Positions 1-11,465 of a stretch of 64,000 bases of DNA are shown piece after piece (positions within the stretch are counted from its first letter, which is position 1; each line of letters starts with the position of its first letter). A model generated the notes under the pieces. It was not told the DNA's origin and ran no database searches. It saw nothing but the letters and a program-made list of their open reading frames with translations. This stretch comes from Xiphydria camelus (taxonomy: Eukaryota; Arthropoda; Insecta; Hymenoptera; Xiphydriidae). Both the position numbers and the translations under genes were made by a program. The stretch lies in NCBI GenBank assembly GCA_963678675.1, contig OY783200.1, positions 6,336,501-6,400,500 on the forward strand, read 5' to 3'.

Positions 1-87
1 AAAATACACTTTTCCCATCAGATTGGGAGCTTTTTTATTCCATCGTCATCATAGAAACACTTCGGACGTTCTTGTAGCCATTGGAGC

Positions 88-630
88 ACAAATCGATACC
101 TGTGTGAGCAACAATGAGATAAACCCAAAACCCGATTTCGAGCTAACTAGGGTCAAGGTGGATAAAAATGAGACACTCAAATCTGTGGGGTAAAAAAGAG
201 ACACTCTCTCTACTGCATCAATTATCGATTTTTTGATATACTTATCATCTTATAGCAGATAATCAGTAACTGACCCTATGTGTCAAACGTAAGCTAAAAC
301 CAACCTTTATACCGAATGTTGCACGGGAAACCGGTCAGACGGGGGCCTTCTGAATTTCTCTGAATTTGACTTCGGCAGTGCTTGGACGGTGCTCGAGTGA
401 TTCATAAATTGCCCCGCCTGATCGGTTTCCCGTGCGACATTCGGTATAATACAATGCAATACTGAGATATCTCGGCAACATATTTAAATAAGTATTTAAT
501 TTTAATATTTTTGCCAAGATATCTCAGTGTTGCATTGTATAAAGGCTGGTTTTAGTTTACATGTGAGATAGTTAGCTGGAAATCGGTTTTCGGGTTTATC
601 TCACTATTGCTTTCAGGTATCGAAATTCTT
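88..630. repeat. Foldback (nested inverted repeat) element
   Basis: The outer arms, near 90-152 and 564-625, are reverse complements sharing GAGATAAACCC and the cTAGTTAGCTSGAAAT stretch. An inner pair carries TATACCGAATGT and CGGGAAACCGRTC. A third pair near 455-540 carries the GAGATATCT core. There is no convincing coding sequence. This is a typical nonautonomous DNA-transposon structure; the superfamily is not identified. Confidence 0.6.
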
Positions 631-659
631 CCACCGCGTCGTTATCGTCGAAACGTTGA

Positions 660-950
660 CCTGTGTGAAGTTAGCACCCTCATGGCGGAATTTCGAAAAT
701 TCAAATGCGTGATCGTTTGTCCTTTGTTTGTCCATGATTGACCATCACTTTGTTTTTTTGTCCAACTCACCGTTTCGGAGATATAGGGGAGGGGGGGGGG
801 GGTAGGTCGGGGTGCTAACTTCACGCTAGCACCCCCATGGCGGAATTTCGAAAATTCAAATGCGTGAACGTTTGTCCTTTGTTTGTCCATGATTGACCAT
901 CACTTTGTTTTTTTATCCAACTCACCGTTTCGGAGATATGGGGGGGGAGA
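660..950. repeat. Two-copy tandem repeat with poly-G tract
   Basis: Two units of about 155 bp each hold TAGCACCC, CATGGCGGAATTTCGAAAAT, GTTTGTCCTTTG and CCGTTTCGGAGATAT. A poly-G run near 786-802 separates them. The same two-unit block occurs in reverse orientation at 20040-20340. Small ORFs over it follow the repeat and are not genes. Confidence 0.8.
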
Positions 951-1025
951 GGGAGAAACTATTAGGGGAACAACTTTGCTGCCGCCGCTTTCCCATAGAT
1001 ATTATATGAGGAATATATACGGCTA

Positions 1026-1840
1026 CACCTCGGCATCGTTTGTCCATCTCTAGATACAGTCTCCGTACTACTTTGCGTCGTTTGTCCAACCCGTGAAACC
1101 CCTCTACAAGAAGTTTCTATTGTTATAAAAAAATTCAAAATCGTATTTTCGGTGATATCACCTCGGCATCGTTTGTCCATCTCTAGATACAGTCTCCGTA
1201 CTACTTTGCGTCGTTTGTCCAACCCATGAAACCCCTCTACAAGAATTTTTTTTTATACAAAAAAATTCAAAATCGTATTTTCGGTGATATCACCTCGGCA
1301 TCGGTTGTCCATCTTTAGATACAGTCTCCATACTACTTTGCGTCGTTTGTCCAACCCATGAAACCCCTTTACAAGAATTTTTTTTTTATACAAAAAAATT
1401 CAAAATCGTATTTTCGGTGATATCATTTCGGCATCGTTTGTCCATCTCTAGGTACAGTCTCCGTACTCCTTTGCGTCGTTTGTCCAACCCCTGAAACCCC
1501 TCTACAAGAAGTTTTTTTTCATACAAAAAAATTCAAAATCGTATTTTCGGTGATATCACCTCGGCATCGGTTGTCCATCTCTAGATACAGTCTCCGTACT
1601 ACTTTGCGTCGTTTGTCCAACCCCTGAAATCCCTCTATAAGAAGTTTTTTTTCATACAAAAAAATTCAAAATCGTATTTTCGGTGATATCACCTCGGCAT
1701 CGGTTGTCCATCTCTAGATACAGTCTCCGTACTACTTTGCGTCGTTTGTCTAACCCCTGAAATCCCTCTACAAAAAGTTTTTTTATACAAAAAAATTCAA
1801 AATCGTATTCTCGGTGATATCAGTTCGGTATAGTTTACTT
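1026..1840. repeat. 133-bp tandem satellite, six copies plus a partial
   Basis: Units start at about 1026, 1159, 1291, 1424, 1557, 1690 and, degenerate, 1821, so the period is 131-133 bp. Each unit contains CGGCATCGKTTGTCCATC, GATACAGTCTCC, TGCGTCGTTTGTC and TCAAAATCGTATT. Similarity between units is high, which suggests recent expansion. The GTTTGTCCA word is shared with the tandem block just upstream. Confidence 0.9.
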
Positions 1841-1924
1841 ATTTTTAGATTCTATTCAGGTATAAACATTTTCTGTATTTAGTCAACCTTTGAAGTCCGA
1901 TTGGAGTGTCCCGTTTTCATTATA

Positions 1925-2030
1925 AATTATACTCGTTTCCACACCACCGTGAGGTAGAGTAAGCGGCGCGTTTTTTTGGTGTGGTTTCCCCAGTAGGCCT
2001 AATCCACAACTGTCATTCTAGTGTGCAGTT
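1925..2030. repeat. Dispersed repeat, inverted copy at about 15290-15390
   Basis: The stretch with GAGGTAGAGTAAGCGGCGCG, GTTTCCCCAGTAGGCC and CACAACTGTC is the reverse complement of 15290-15390. From 2040 to 2480 I see no recognisable gene. Confidence 0.7.
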
Positions 2031-2496
2031 TTCCTCTGTCGGTAGACGGAAGCCCAGAAATTAATTTACGCAAAAAGGCTATTATGCGGTTCCGCAAAAT
2101 TATTTGCGAATTGTAAGTGCCACGCGAAAAGTTTGAAGAAACTGAGGAAGTCATTGGTGGAAGAATTTCCGAAAACGGTGAATAGCAAAGATGTGCACAA
2201 CAAGCTCAGCGTAGTGAAAAAGAAAGGTTCATGAGTCATACCGGACATATATGTACCGCGTTTTTTTTAGATTGCCAGCTACAGTGAAATCGAACTGGAA
2301 ACTAAAGTATAGTACATAATAGACGGCATATACTTAAAAAATTAACGTTAATTTATTAATCTAATGATTATTAAATAATGTTAATACTAATGATAAAATA
2401 AACGAAAGATGAATAGTATAATTAGATATTAATAAATGTAAATAAATATAAATATAAATATACATGCAAAAGCCAAGTTAGGCATGGGATATAATA

Positions 2497-3530
2497 ATGA
2501 AAAGAGCCAGGTTAGGAAGTTTGAAAAGGAAGAGCTATCTTATGAACACGCTGGTTAAGGCAAGGGTAGGTACTTTATGCAGCGGAAATTTGGGGCTGGA
2601 GGGAATGGAAGGGAATAGAAACAGTCCGAAGCGCAGGTTCATATGGGAATTGATAGGAACATGCCAGCGTGCATATGGAGACTGAAAGCGGGCTGACATA
2701 TAAGCTAGAAATCGAAACGGGGAAAAAAGCACACACATGCAACTATTTATTAGACATATTGAAGATGGAACAAGGACGTTGGCTACAAATTTGCCCGAGG
2801 GAAGAACTCGGAGAAATAACGAACAGGAACTCATCTACTTGGGGCAAGATGGTTAAGGCAACTTAACGCATGAGAAGTAAGAGATAGAGACATTAGATAT
2901 ATATATATGATAAGGTGCGGAAGGAGTATAGGAGAAATAGAAGGAAAATTGGAGGAGGAAATGAGAACCAAAATGGACCAACTAATACAAGATGACTGGA
3001 GTAAGGTAGATAAAAGTAGTTACTGTTAAGAATACAGGGACTGGAAAAATGCAATAGGGGAAGAGTAATAGTGGAACAAATTGGGCGAGAAAAGAGTGGA
3101 TAGGGAGCAATGAGCAAGGCTCAGACGCGGGAATGTGTGGCGAGCGGATAAAGAAGGAGTGGAGAAGGAAAGATGCAGAATATGTAACAAGGAGGAAGAA
3201 ATCTTTGAGAAATGTATGGAAGTGCCTGGGGATGGACAAGAGTGTGAGTGACAAAGTGAGAGAGCGGGGGAAGAAAATAAGCGAAACGGGCGAAGTTAGA
3301 AGCGCAATGACAGAACTGTTAAAGGGGGAGATAGTAACAGAAGCATGCGACTATAGTAGGGAATTCGAGAGGTTAGCGAGAGAAGCGACCAAAGAAGAAG
3401 CGACAATGATAGCACGTACAGATAACCCATAGTGTAGGTTGAGCACAGCGAGAGCGACATAATTTGTATAAGGCCATATTTATATTGTGGAAACTACGTT
3501 AAAGTCAGAATGGTGAATAAATAAATATAT
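2497..3530 (+). pseudogene. Degraded non-LTR retrotransposon (LINE), 3' end of ORF2
   Basis: The plus strand reads in broken frames as the C-terminal part of a LINE polyprotein. Around 2540-2690 there is a KARVGTLCSGNLGLEG-like segment. Near 3171-3235 a short cysteine motif reads RCRICNKEEE and ends in KCMEVPG, the usual CxxC zinc motif that closes R1/Jockey-type ORF2 proteins, with stops and frame changes before it. The region ends in A-rich sequence with an AATAAATAAA near 3518. No endonuclease or reverse transcriptase domain remains, so it is a 5'-truncated, dead copy. The clade is uncertain. Confidence 0.6.
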
Positions 3531-3699
3531 AATATATAAATATATACTTATGTTAGTAATAATAATAATAACTTTTTTCTCTTCCTTTTTGTTTTCTTTC
3601 TTTTTTTCTTTTTCTTAACGTTAAATAACTTATATTTAAATAACTCATATCAGGAAATAAGACGAAGAAAGTAAATCAGTCACCTCAAAAGAGTCAGGT

Positions 3700-4545
3700 A
3701 CGAGAAACTGATAAGCGAGGCGGTGTCGGAAAAAAGAATCGTTTTAACTACGGCAGTATGAAGGATTTGAGCTAATACTGCTCAGACAAGGACAAGGGTC
3801 CCAAATGTTTCACGTGTCAACAGTCTGGGCATGCCCCGACTACGTTTACAACTCAAGCAAAAAAGTCCGGTGGTGAAACGAGCATGTCAACTGCCAATCT
3901 AAGTCGTTGGCGAGCATTTATTACGCACCAATTTTTTAATAACACTACAGTATGATTTAACAGACGATACAATATACTCTACTTTACTGTATAAAGAAGT
4001 GCTGGTTATGGGAAAACCCAAAATAGCCTTGATTGACCATGGAGATGACATTCATTTGGTTCGTTCCAGTTATTACGCTCAGTTGAGAGTGATGTTCGAC
4101 GATGTCGGTGCGTCAGGTTGTAAATCAATCGGTTGGTTCAAAGCGAATGTTGCGATAGACGGAATCGAGTTTACATTGACAGTCGAAGTGGTCCCTGATT
4201 ATTTACTCCATGATTTTTTGATTGGTGGTAAATTATCGCATTTCGAAGAGTTACGATTGCACCAGAGGCGTGCGAGTCTTGTGAAAATGGAATCAGAAGA
4301 GGTTGAAGTTGAAATTGCCGACCCGGGTTGGAAGGAGGTATTAAATATTAACGTGCTGGATGAACCAGATGACGATCATGACACGTTGATCTGAGTCACA
4401 AGGTGGAAGACTTCCGGAAAGCCGAGGTAAACAGTATCATCGAGAATTATGAACTAAAGCAAACGAAAGACAGTGTGGTGTTCAAATGAAGCTTTCGGTG
4501 AAGGGGAATAAAGCAACACTAGTCGAAACGCTAAGACGGGCCTAA
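3700..4545 (+). pseudogene. Ty3/gypsy-type LTR retrotransposon fragment: zinc knuckle, protease, start of RT
   Basis: Three pieces lie in gag-pol order. Near 3800-3835 a degenerate CCHC knuckle reads KCFTCQQSGHAPT and lacks the last cysteine. An open stretch at 3999-4394 resembles a retropepsin: ALIDHGDD stands where the catalytic D-T/S-G is expected, followed by RSSYY and a VVPD.LLHDFLIGG flap-like segment. At about 4425-4540 a VNSIIENYELKQ segment resembles the linker before reverse transcriptase. The catalytic motif is altered, no RT or integrase follows and no LTR is visible, so this is an inactive fragment. Confidence 0.6.
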
Positions 4546-4557
4546 GCTAACGGTGGA

Positions 4558-4815
4558 ATGTTGACAGACCCAGAACATCTTGCACTCACCAACAGGGGAA
4601 GTCAAGACGCTGCAACTACCCGAGACGTCACGAAGACGAAGAAAGTGGTGGAGCATAAAGTACCTGCCAAAAATGAGAAGGCTTCGATGTCGAAAGAAGT
4701 TGGAAAAGGTGCAAAGAAGAAAGTTCCGAAGAAGCCAAAAGGTGATAATAAGCAGAAAAAAATAAGGAGTTCATCGCCAGTGACAATAACGAAAATCCTC
4801 GTGAAGGAGACTTAG
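4558..4815 (+). other. Lysine-rich ORF, unrecognised
   Basis: An 85-codon open stretch directly after the gypsy fragment is rich in Lys, Glu and Pro, with a KKKVPKKPKGDNKQKK tail. Low-complexity basic composition gives no family assignment. It may be the diverged continuation of the retroelement or chance. Confidence 0.2.
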
Positions 4816-4987
4816 AATCGTTAATAATGAATGAGTTGAAGTCTTATCTGTGCATATTGAGAATTCAGTTGACCTGTAATAAAGAATACCATGAAGAGAG
4901 AAGAGGCGCAGAAGAAAAAACGAGTGCCTTTACGTATTGATTACTTTTAAAAGTCCTCAGGATTCTTAACTATGCACTCTAATAACA

Positions 4988-6289
4988 TTACTTTACAGCT
5001 TCGAATAAAATAGTTGATGGAAAAAAAATAGATTTAATTTTGCGATCACATCCTACAATCTGGAGATGAAGACCATCGTGTACTTCCCGCACACCTACTA
5101 TTCTACGGCAGAATGCATAATAATGGTCAATGCTTCCTAATACAGGGGGCATGTTAAACGATACAGCACCTCGTAAGACATAAATACTTCCTTGGACAGT
5201 TAATTGTTCGGGAAGTTCATCAAGACTTCTTTCGACATCGTGCGATAAAGAATCTTTTTGCATAGTATGCAATATTTCGATATCTATACACATATAGATA
5301 TCGGGTACCATCGTTATGGTTTTCAAAGAACTACATGCAATACAAGTGAATTTTATGTTCCCTTCCATGAAACGATCAACAGCATTTTGAAGCCCAATCC
5401 TCAGACCTTCTTGGGATATAGGTCTTATGTCGAGATTTAGCACTTGATAATGCCGTTCGCTTTCATCATCGCATGTGGGGCAAAAGGATTTCTCGATTAC
5501 CCCGGAATTCTTCGACAGGAGGATTTCGGATATTCGAGATATCGTACGTCCAATTCAGTACCGCCACAAGTGTAAATTATATAATTTTGAATAAGAAGGA
5601 AATAAAACAATGCTAGATCGGAATTCATAGGGCCATATATGCAAATATGGCATATTTTAAAACTTAACCACTTGTGGCTGTATTTCTTTTCAAAGTCCAA
5701 TATGTTGGCACTGCAATAATCGCCATAAAATCAAAAATAAAAATTTTGCAGTTATGGCGGTATTGAACTGGAGATGTACGATATATTGTCACTACAGTCT
5801 AATATTGCGCTTTCCTTTTTGAACTGTCTTACATTCATCATTAGCATTGCCCGTTTTCTATAAGATTCTTGAATAGCCCCATATTGAACGAAATGCTTTA
5901 TGAATTCAAAAAATTTGTTTTGTGAAGCCCTGGCGTCAACGAAGTTTCGAAAGACTTGGTTATCGACATATGTGGTCGAAATTATTTGTGAGAAAGCATC
6001 GAAGGGACATGTGTGAATGCACTGCACTTTGTGCTCCTTGACCTTTATTGGAGGAAGCATACTCCCATTTTGTAGGAGTGTATTTTTATCTCTCCGTTTC
6101 AAGATTGGCTTACTATGTAAATCTTTTATCTCTGGGCACGTTTGTAAATATTTACCTCTACTTTTTTGTTTGGGAGTTGATTCGGACAAGATTTTTATTC
6201 GTTTGGGGGCTTGGGTTTATCAAATTCTCCTTTCCTAGCCAGGCCCTTCCAGTCTTCCACCTCATGTAAGAAATCTAAATGAATGTCTT
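4988..6289 (-). pseudogene. C-terminal part of MULE-NOF-type transposase, frameshifted
   Basis: This continues the transposase ORF that ends at 6357. A segment reads VEDWKGLARKGEF near 6240-6285, then the frame shifts near a C-run. The next part (5752-6189) contains CPFDAFSQIISTTYVDNQVF, as in the protease-like tail of NOF-family proteins. Near 5560 the residues YTCGGTEL appear in one frame. A second frame from about 5550 down to 4988 runs through SKNSGVIEKSFCPTCDDESE and FTCIACSS, two zinc-ribbon-like cysteine pairs. At least three frame changes are needed, so the gene is dead unless some gaps are introns. Confidence 0.55.
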
Positions 6290-6356
6290 CTCCTTCAACA
6301 TCTTTATTTTGCGTATATTCAATATATTCTGTATGTTCATACATCCGAGCATTTTC

Positions 6357-8453
6357 CTAAGAAGATAATATGTCCTCTCGTAGGAACTCAGCTTGTCCAA
6401 TTTTTGCAGTGCCTTCAATTGAACGGATGTGTTCCATAAGAAATTTATCGACACGAAGAGGTCGAATACAATCACCGAGTGTGAGATTTTTCAAATTGTT
6501 AAAATATGATTTGATCTTTGCAGTCGACGGTGTAGCTTCGACATTGCTATAATGGGGCACCATAACTGCAGACCAAGATGGAAACTGCTCGCTGATCCGT
6601 AATATTTGCGATGCAAATTGAGGAAGAAAATACGGATTCAGCTTTAATGTGTCACTTGACCGCGTCATATTATTTTCTGCGGTACGCTTGATGACTTCAA
6701 GGAAGTGGCTAACCTGATTATCAGTGACATCGTCATCTATAAATGGATCAAAAATTTCATCAGCGATGTTAATTTCCTCGTCTATCTGATTAAAATTGAA
6801 CGTTCGAATTAGACTCATCATATTTTCGCACTGTCTTTCACATTCCGTTACCTCGCCGACATCAGTTAGACCACCGCACTCGCTCATAGAAATTATGAGA
6901 GTCGATAGAAAGACCTCCTTAAATTGAGAGAATGAAACAGTGGAAGCTAGAATACCAATGCACCGTACAAAGAAATCTTTTATTCGACGATGTCTGCCGA
7001 CAAAGCATTTCCATCTACACACTGATTTAATTAAGTGTGCAATATCGATGCGCACATAGCAACGAGGAGGTTGAGCTTTTTCACCCAACAGGACCTTCAA
7101 ACATGCTCCGATGTATGTTTTGTGATCCATACAATTGAAAGCAAAAGATACGGCATTTAACAGAGCCATGGAGTAATCTGTTACCACTTCGCTCGGAACC
7201 GCAGCACCTGATCGTAGCCATTCGCTCAACCAGTAAATAATAATATTTGAATCCTGCTTCTCTGAAAGCATTTGACAAATGGGAACGACTCCGGTCTTTT
7301 TCAAAAAACTAGAGGCTACAATCTGGTAAAGTAAAATGTGACTAGACCTTATACCCCTTAATCGTTCAATTTTCTGTACAACAGAACCTGTTGCATCAAT
7401 TATAATCGTCGATTTACTTTTACGAAGTTTCTCATATAAATTTAACTGTGACGGAGTCCAGTACATGCAATAAAATTTGTCTAGACCTATTTCCCTAATC
7501 GTATCAGGAAATTCTACAGAGTATTTCAAATGAAGAAGTAGTGATGTTAGCTCTTCATATTCAGGCACCCCCAGCTCTTTATCTTTTATTTCCTGCCGCA
7601 GTTTTCGAAGAGTACCTTCATCAGGTAGATGTTCAGGTTCAGGATCGCCGTACTCCATTAACTCATGAGCCTTTTGTTTTCGGAAAACGCTAGCTTTTTT
7701 ATGTAACAATTCCCTACCGATTTCGCACCGCATCTTACTACGTAATTGACGTTTTTGTTTATGCGGTATCCCAGTAGTATCGCAAGTCTCAAATTTAATT
7801 TGTATTCCTGACCCTTCTAATGGTTCCTCTAGAGAGTAAGCATCGAGTGTTGTTTTACACTCTTTGCAGAAACCTTTGATTACAAGAAATGCCTTCCTGT
7901 CTGGGGAGGGATGTATCCTGGACTGCTTAAACGTATACGCGCAAGGAAATTTGTATTTTTTCCATATTTCGTGTACAATTAAATCGGTCCATCCTCGTGT
8001 CAGCGTTTGATACTCCCGTTTTGAAGAACCGCGATCTATTTTACTTCTTCTTTCTGAAGGAATGATCTGCTGCCATTGTTTTGGCGTGAGATAAATGTCT
8101 CCCTTGAAAAGACTTTTGTTTGTAGCAGTATCTCTATTACGATTCGGGATTATACTGCTCTCGCTAACACTTTCAGAATCACTTTCGGTTTCCGTATCAT
8201 GATCAGAACTACTATCAAATTCTTTACTGCCTTCGACATTGAATGTGTTCCGTATTTCTGTCAGTACAGAGTGACGGTCGAGCCTAACAAATATTTCAAT
8301 TCCTCCTTCTGAAATTCGACCACCTAACAGATTAGAGACGTCTGTCCATACGGGATCTTTACGAGATTTAAGAGACCCTTTATCATCAAATATTTGAACC
8401 TTACGCAATGCCTCGATTACCTCTTGAGGTGTTACCCTCGGTTTTCGTGGCAT
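6357..8453 (-). pseudogene. MULE-NOF-type (Foldback-associated) DNA transposase, N-terminal and catalytic part
   Basis: An open frame of 698 codons runs from ATG at 8451-8453 (MPRKPRVTPQEV). Residues 1-70 look like a DNA-binding head, then an acidic Ser/Asp/Glu linker (DTETESDSESVSE). A cysteine pair occurs in GFCKECKT. The catalytic core reads IIIDATGSVV (first Asp), then EVVTDYSMALLNAVSFAF (second Asp), then a RIDIAHLIKSVCRW block. These are the hallmarks of the MULE-type transposases carried by NOF/Foldback elements, where C-x-AH-x-x-K is usual. Here the cysteine seems replaced, which may impair function. The rest of the protein follows at 4988-6289 with frameshifts. A promoter-like block lies upstream at 8985-9060 on the same strand. 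The family call rests on motif memory. Confidence 0.7.
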
Positions 8454-8984
8454 TATTAATAACCAGCTGATACGTAACGATAGATACAAAAAGATGCTTG
8501 GAAAATAACAATGTAGACGAATAGAATGAAAGTGCAATCGGGGAAAAAAAACGTTCTACGTTTGTTCGATCACGGTGCGATCAAGGTTTGATCTCCTCGG
8601 GGTCGTTAATCCCGAAGACACTACTGCGTGACACGACTAATAATCGAAAAAGGGGTAAGGTGAACTGTTCAACCTATATCGGCTAGTTCAAATGCTGTAA
8701 TGCTGCACTCACTGTATTACCAAATAATATATGTGATATGCAGTAGTCTGATGATTTGACCGTGGTTTATACTGTGAGTTTGATTCGAATGCACTATACT
8801 GCAATGACTTGAATGACAAATTAAGGACTTACAATCTGAATGTGCTGGATGTGACTGCTACACACTGTACTGCACACGACACTGGACACTTTGCTACACA
8901 CTTGATGACTTGGACGGCAAGTTAAACGACTTACAACTTGAATGTGCGGGATGTGACTATAGACACTGTGCTGCACGGCACTGA

Positions 8985-9060
8985 TTAACGTAAATTTTGT
9001 TTCGACTTATATACCTTACATTTAACTGTAATTATAACATGGTGGGGGAAGCGTGGCCTG
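8985..9060 (-). promoter_or_regulatory. Recurrent promoter-like block, copy 1 (TATA near 9008-9013)
   Basis: Read on the minus strand it contains CACGCTTCCCCCAC, a TATATAAG box and CGAAACAAAATTTACG. It is homologous to blocks at 13428, 14285, 22868 and 51270(-). It lies about 550 bp upstream of the NOF transposase ATG. From 8460 to 8985, short repeated phrases (TGTGCKGGATGTGACT near 8841 and 8941) suggest a local tandem duplication. Confidence 0.55.
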
Positions 9061-9139
9061 ACGAAAAGTGTTCTGATTCGCTGGACAAGGAATGCTGTTA
9101 AAGCAAGAAGTGACACTGTGGAAATGACGAAGTTCTTAG

Positions 9140-9660
9140 AGGGGTAGAATATCTCGGCGAATCTAGTTAATGAACTCGCAATTTCGCACTATTCTCGGAA
9201 GGGTTATTAGCGGGCGAGTCGTGATGAACCACTTACCGTAATGCCCATTCTAATAGATATCGCTACCTATACCCCGAATATTAAATTACCTTTGTAAAGG
9301 TCCCCATACACGTTCAGTCGGCCGTCAGTTCTGGCCGTCCGGCCGCACACACAAAGTTAAGGTAGGTACCTATGCACGTTCAGTCGGCCGGCCGCTTTCC
9401 GCTACGCACACAAATTTAAATGAGAAGTCGCGCTACCTGCCGGGGGCCTGTTGATTAATAAAATTAAACGCGTGTTGGAGTTCAACGACAGGGATTCGTC
9501 CGGCGACGGACTGACGGAAAAATTTTACTCCAGTCTGAAATTTTATGACCTTGCAACCACGCCCTTTCTCGGAAAGGTTATTTACCGGACGAGTCGAAAT
9601 AATCCGTCTCCCGCATTACCTATACCTGTATACCTATTGTAATATATATCGCAATCTTTC
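9140..9660. repeat. Dispersed repeat block V, two partial copies
   Basis: Two pieces (9148-9300 and about 9565-9650) share CTCGGMAAGGTTATT, GGRCGAGTCG and the TATTGTAATAGATA-like phrase. Related sequence recurs at 13240-13400, 22517-22620, 51470-51920 and the window end. Between them, 9300-9420 carries two copies of CACGTTCAGTCGGCC, a terminal-repeat-like sequence. I see no gene here. Confidence 0.5.
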
Positions 9661-10039
9661 GAACAGTCATAATGACAACGCAAGCGATCTGTTTCGTCGA
9701 ATCCAGGCGATTCGCAGTTCCACACGTTTCCTGAGAAGGGATTAATTATATCCTCCAAGTAGATATAGTATTAATTCAGAGTACAATCCGATTCACTCGA
9801 AGGCACAGCAAACTCAGACACAATTATATCGAGACATTGCTTTTGTAGCTCCACCTACTCAGTCCCACATACATCCTTGCACTCAATCATCACAGCTAGT
9901 ACCAGCAAATCTACCGCAAATACACCTCCAAACTACTTCATATCGACAATCATCCACTGCGTTGGAAATAGAGTCTTGTAATACTCCGCCACAATTACGT
10001 TACCAGCCACAATCACAACCATAAGTTCATACTCACAAG

Positions 10040-10400
10040 GAAACCGTCCCAGGTGTACCTCGCCGACTTCGTTCATTCTGATATGTTATTCTACATCAAA
10101 ATGTAAAAGATACGTATTTTTTTATGTGCGGAAAAACATTTCTATAGAGGGTCAAATTTACCCTCAATGTTGATAACTCCTAGGAATGAGTGCTGGTTTT
10201 CACATACTTGCAATTGATCTTTTGAAATGAAACCAAGTGGATAATAATCTATACAAGAAATTATGAAAAATCCAATTTACTACATTTCGTTACGGTAATT
10301 AATTAAAAAATTATGAGGGTTAGAAATTCACCAAATTACTGTAACATTTCAACCATTATAATTTTTTAATTAATTACCCTAACGAAATGATTGCCCTTAT
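10040..10400. repeat. MITE-like sequence and AT-rich hairpin
   Basis: 10050-10200 (CGCCGACTTCGTTCATTCTG, then ACGTATTTTTTTATGTGC) is a diverged relative of the MITE at 40098-40375. At 10295-10385 the arms GTAATTAATTAAAAAATTAT and ATAATTTTTTAATTAATTAC form a hairpin. From 9760 to 10040 I see no gene. Confidence 0.5.
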
Positions 10401-10640
10401 ATAGAATGGCCTATGTAGGCCAGATATTGCCAAACCAATATCGCCCCTACGTAGGAAGTGACCTTTATAGGCTGTCCGTCATAGGACCAATATCGCTTGT
10501 ATGTAGGTGACGTATATGTAGGTTGACCGTTCCCAAACCAACATTGCCCTCATAAGGGAAAACCTACATAGGCTGGCCGGTACAAAACCAATATCGTGCC
10601 TACATAGAATCTTTATTGGCCGAGAAATCTTGTCACTCGG
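10400..10640. repeat. Degenerate tandem repeat, about four units of 55-70 bp
   Basis: The units share TAGGC(T)G-CCGT, AAACCAATATCG and CTACRTAGG. The divergence between units suggests an old array. Confidence 0.65.
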
Positions 10641-10869
10641 GCAGGTAAGTGTCATTCGAAGGCAATTAGTGAAATTTTGGTAACAATTTCTATGTTTCAC
10701 ATTAAATGACGTCAATGCCGGGTAAGTGCAAATTACTCATTTTCCTACGAAACATTCATTAAATTTGGTGGTAATTCACTCGTGACGTCAACACTGTCAA
10801 TCTCGAGAAGACGCAATCAAGATCCACTTAATTATTCATCATCAGTTGAGTGCGCCCGCATTCACCGAG

Positions 10870-11133
10870 ATGATTAAATATGCGTGGTTTGCGTCTAAAT
10901 TGATAGAAGAAAGACCTTTTTTCAATAATATAAATGATGTCTGTTTCCCATTGAGCAATTTGAAACGAAAATGTAACTGCGGTTTTGTAACGTTTATGAA
11001 ATGTGCTTGGTGTAAAGAGATTTTGTGTTTTAAGTGTTTATATGATATTTATCATCCTAAAGTATGTAAGATGTCGGCCCCAGAATCACCATCGGAATCG
11101 TCCGATGGAATTAGCGATAAGTATACCAATTAA
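10870..11133 (+). CDS. Cysteine-rich terminal exon of a transposon protein (piggyBac-like tail, tentative)
   Basis: The exon begins at or before MIKYAWFASKL (ATG at 10870) and reads through to a stop at 11133. It contains CNCGFVTFMKCAWCKEILCF and then CLYDIYHP..C, a cross-brace-like pattern CxC-(n)-CxxC-(n)-CxxC-(n)-HPxxC. This resembles the cysteine-rich tails of insect piggyBac-type proteins. A Ser/Glu-rich end follows (SAPESPSESSDG). An AATAAA at about 11156 fits a polyadenylation signal. Upstream 10700-10860 holds no clear partner exon, so this is probably a remnant. The family call is inference. Confidence 0.35.
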   Translation: MIKYAWFASKLIEERPFFNNINDVCFPLSNLKRKCNCGFVTFMKCAWCKEILCFKCLYDIYHPKVCKMSAPESPSESSDGISDKYTN

Positions 11134-11295
11134 ATTTAAAATTTCACTTGTTACGAATAAATGAAAATGCTTTTTGTAATTGAACGTGTTTAAATTTTGT
11201 TTTTTTGCCTTACCTAGATTTATTTTACTTCTAAAGATTAGTAGCAATAGTTTGAATAATAAAAAAAGTGAAAAAGTTCGAAATTGGCAAAAAAA

Positions 11296-11376
11296 AAGAT
11301 GGTGCATGCACGGGAATCGAACGCGGGACGCCCGCGTGGTAAGTCCATGCCTTAGCCGACTGCGCCACGCCGTTAT
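11296..11376 (-). ncRNA. tRNA-like Pol III unit (tRNA-derived SINE head or degenerate tRNA)
   Basis: On the minus strand there is an A-box match TGGCGCAGTCGG, a B-box match CGTTCGATTCC about 35 bases later, a GTGCATGCACC end and then nine T's as a Pol III terminator. The distances are those of a tRNA gene. However, the acceptor stem does not pair, the D and T stems have mismatches, and CGCGGG-CGT-CCCGCG forms a hairpin where the anticodon arm should close. I therefore call a tRNA-derived repeat, not a functional tRNA. Confidence 0.4.
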
Positions 11377-11465
11377 CTTGGATACCGAGTATTATATTAC
11401 AGTACACACTTTACGCATCAAAATAATTTCTTTTTTTTTAATAAACAAAAGCGCATTGGACAAAA

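Noticed and set aside
1026..1840. Tandem repeats considered as a CRISPR array
   Set aside because: The whole 133-bp unit is repeated without unique spacers, and the genome is eukaryotic.
11296..11376. Functional tRNA gene
   Set aside because: Acceptor, D and T stems do not pair and there is no proper anticodon arm, so it is kept only as a tRNA-like unit.
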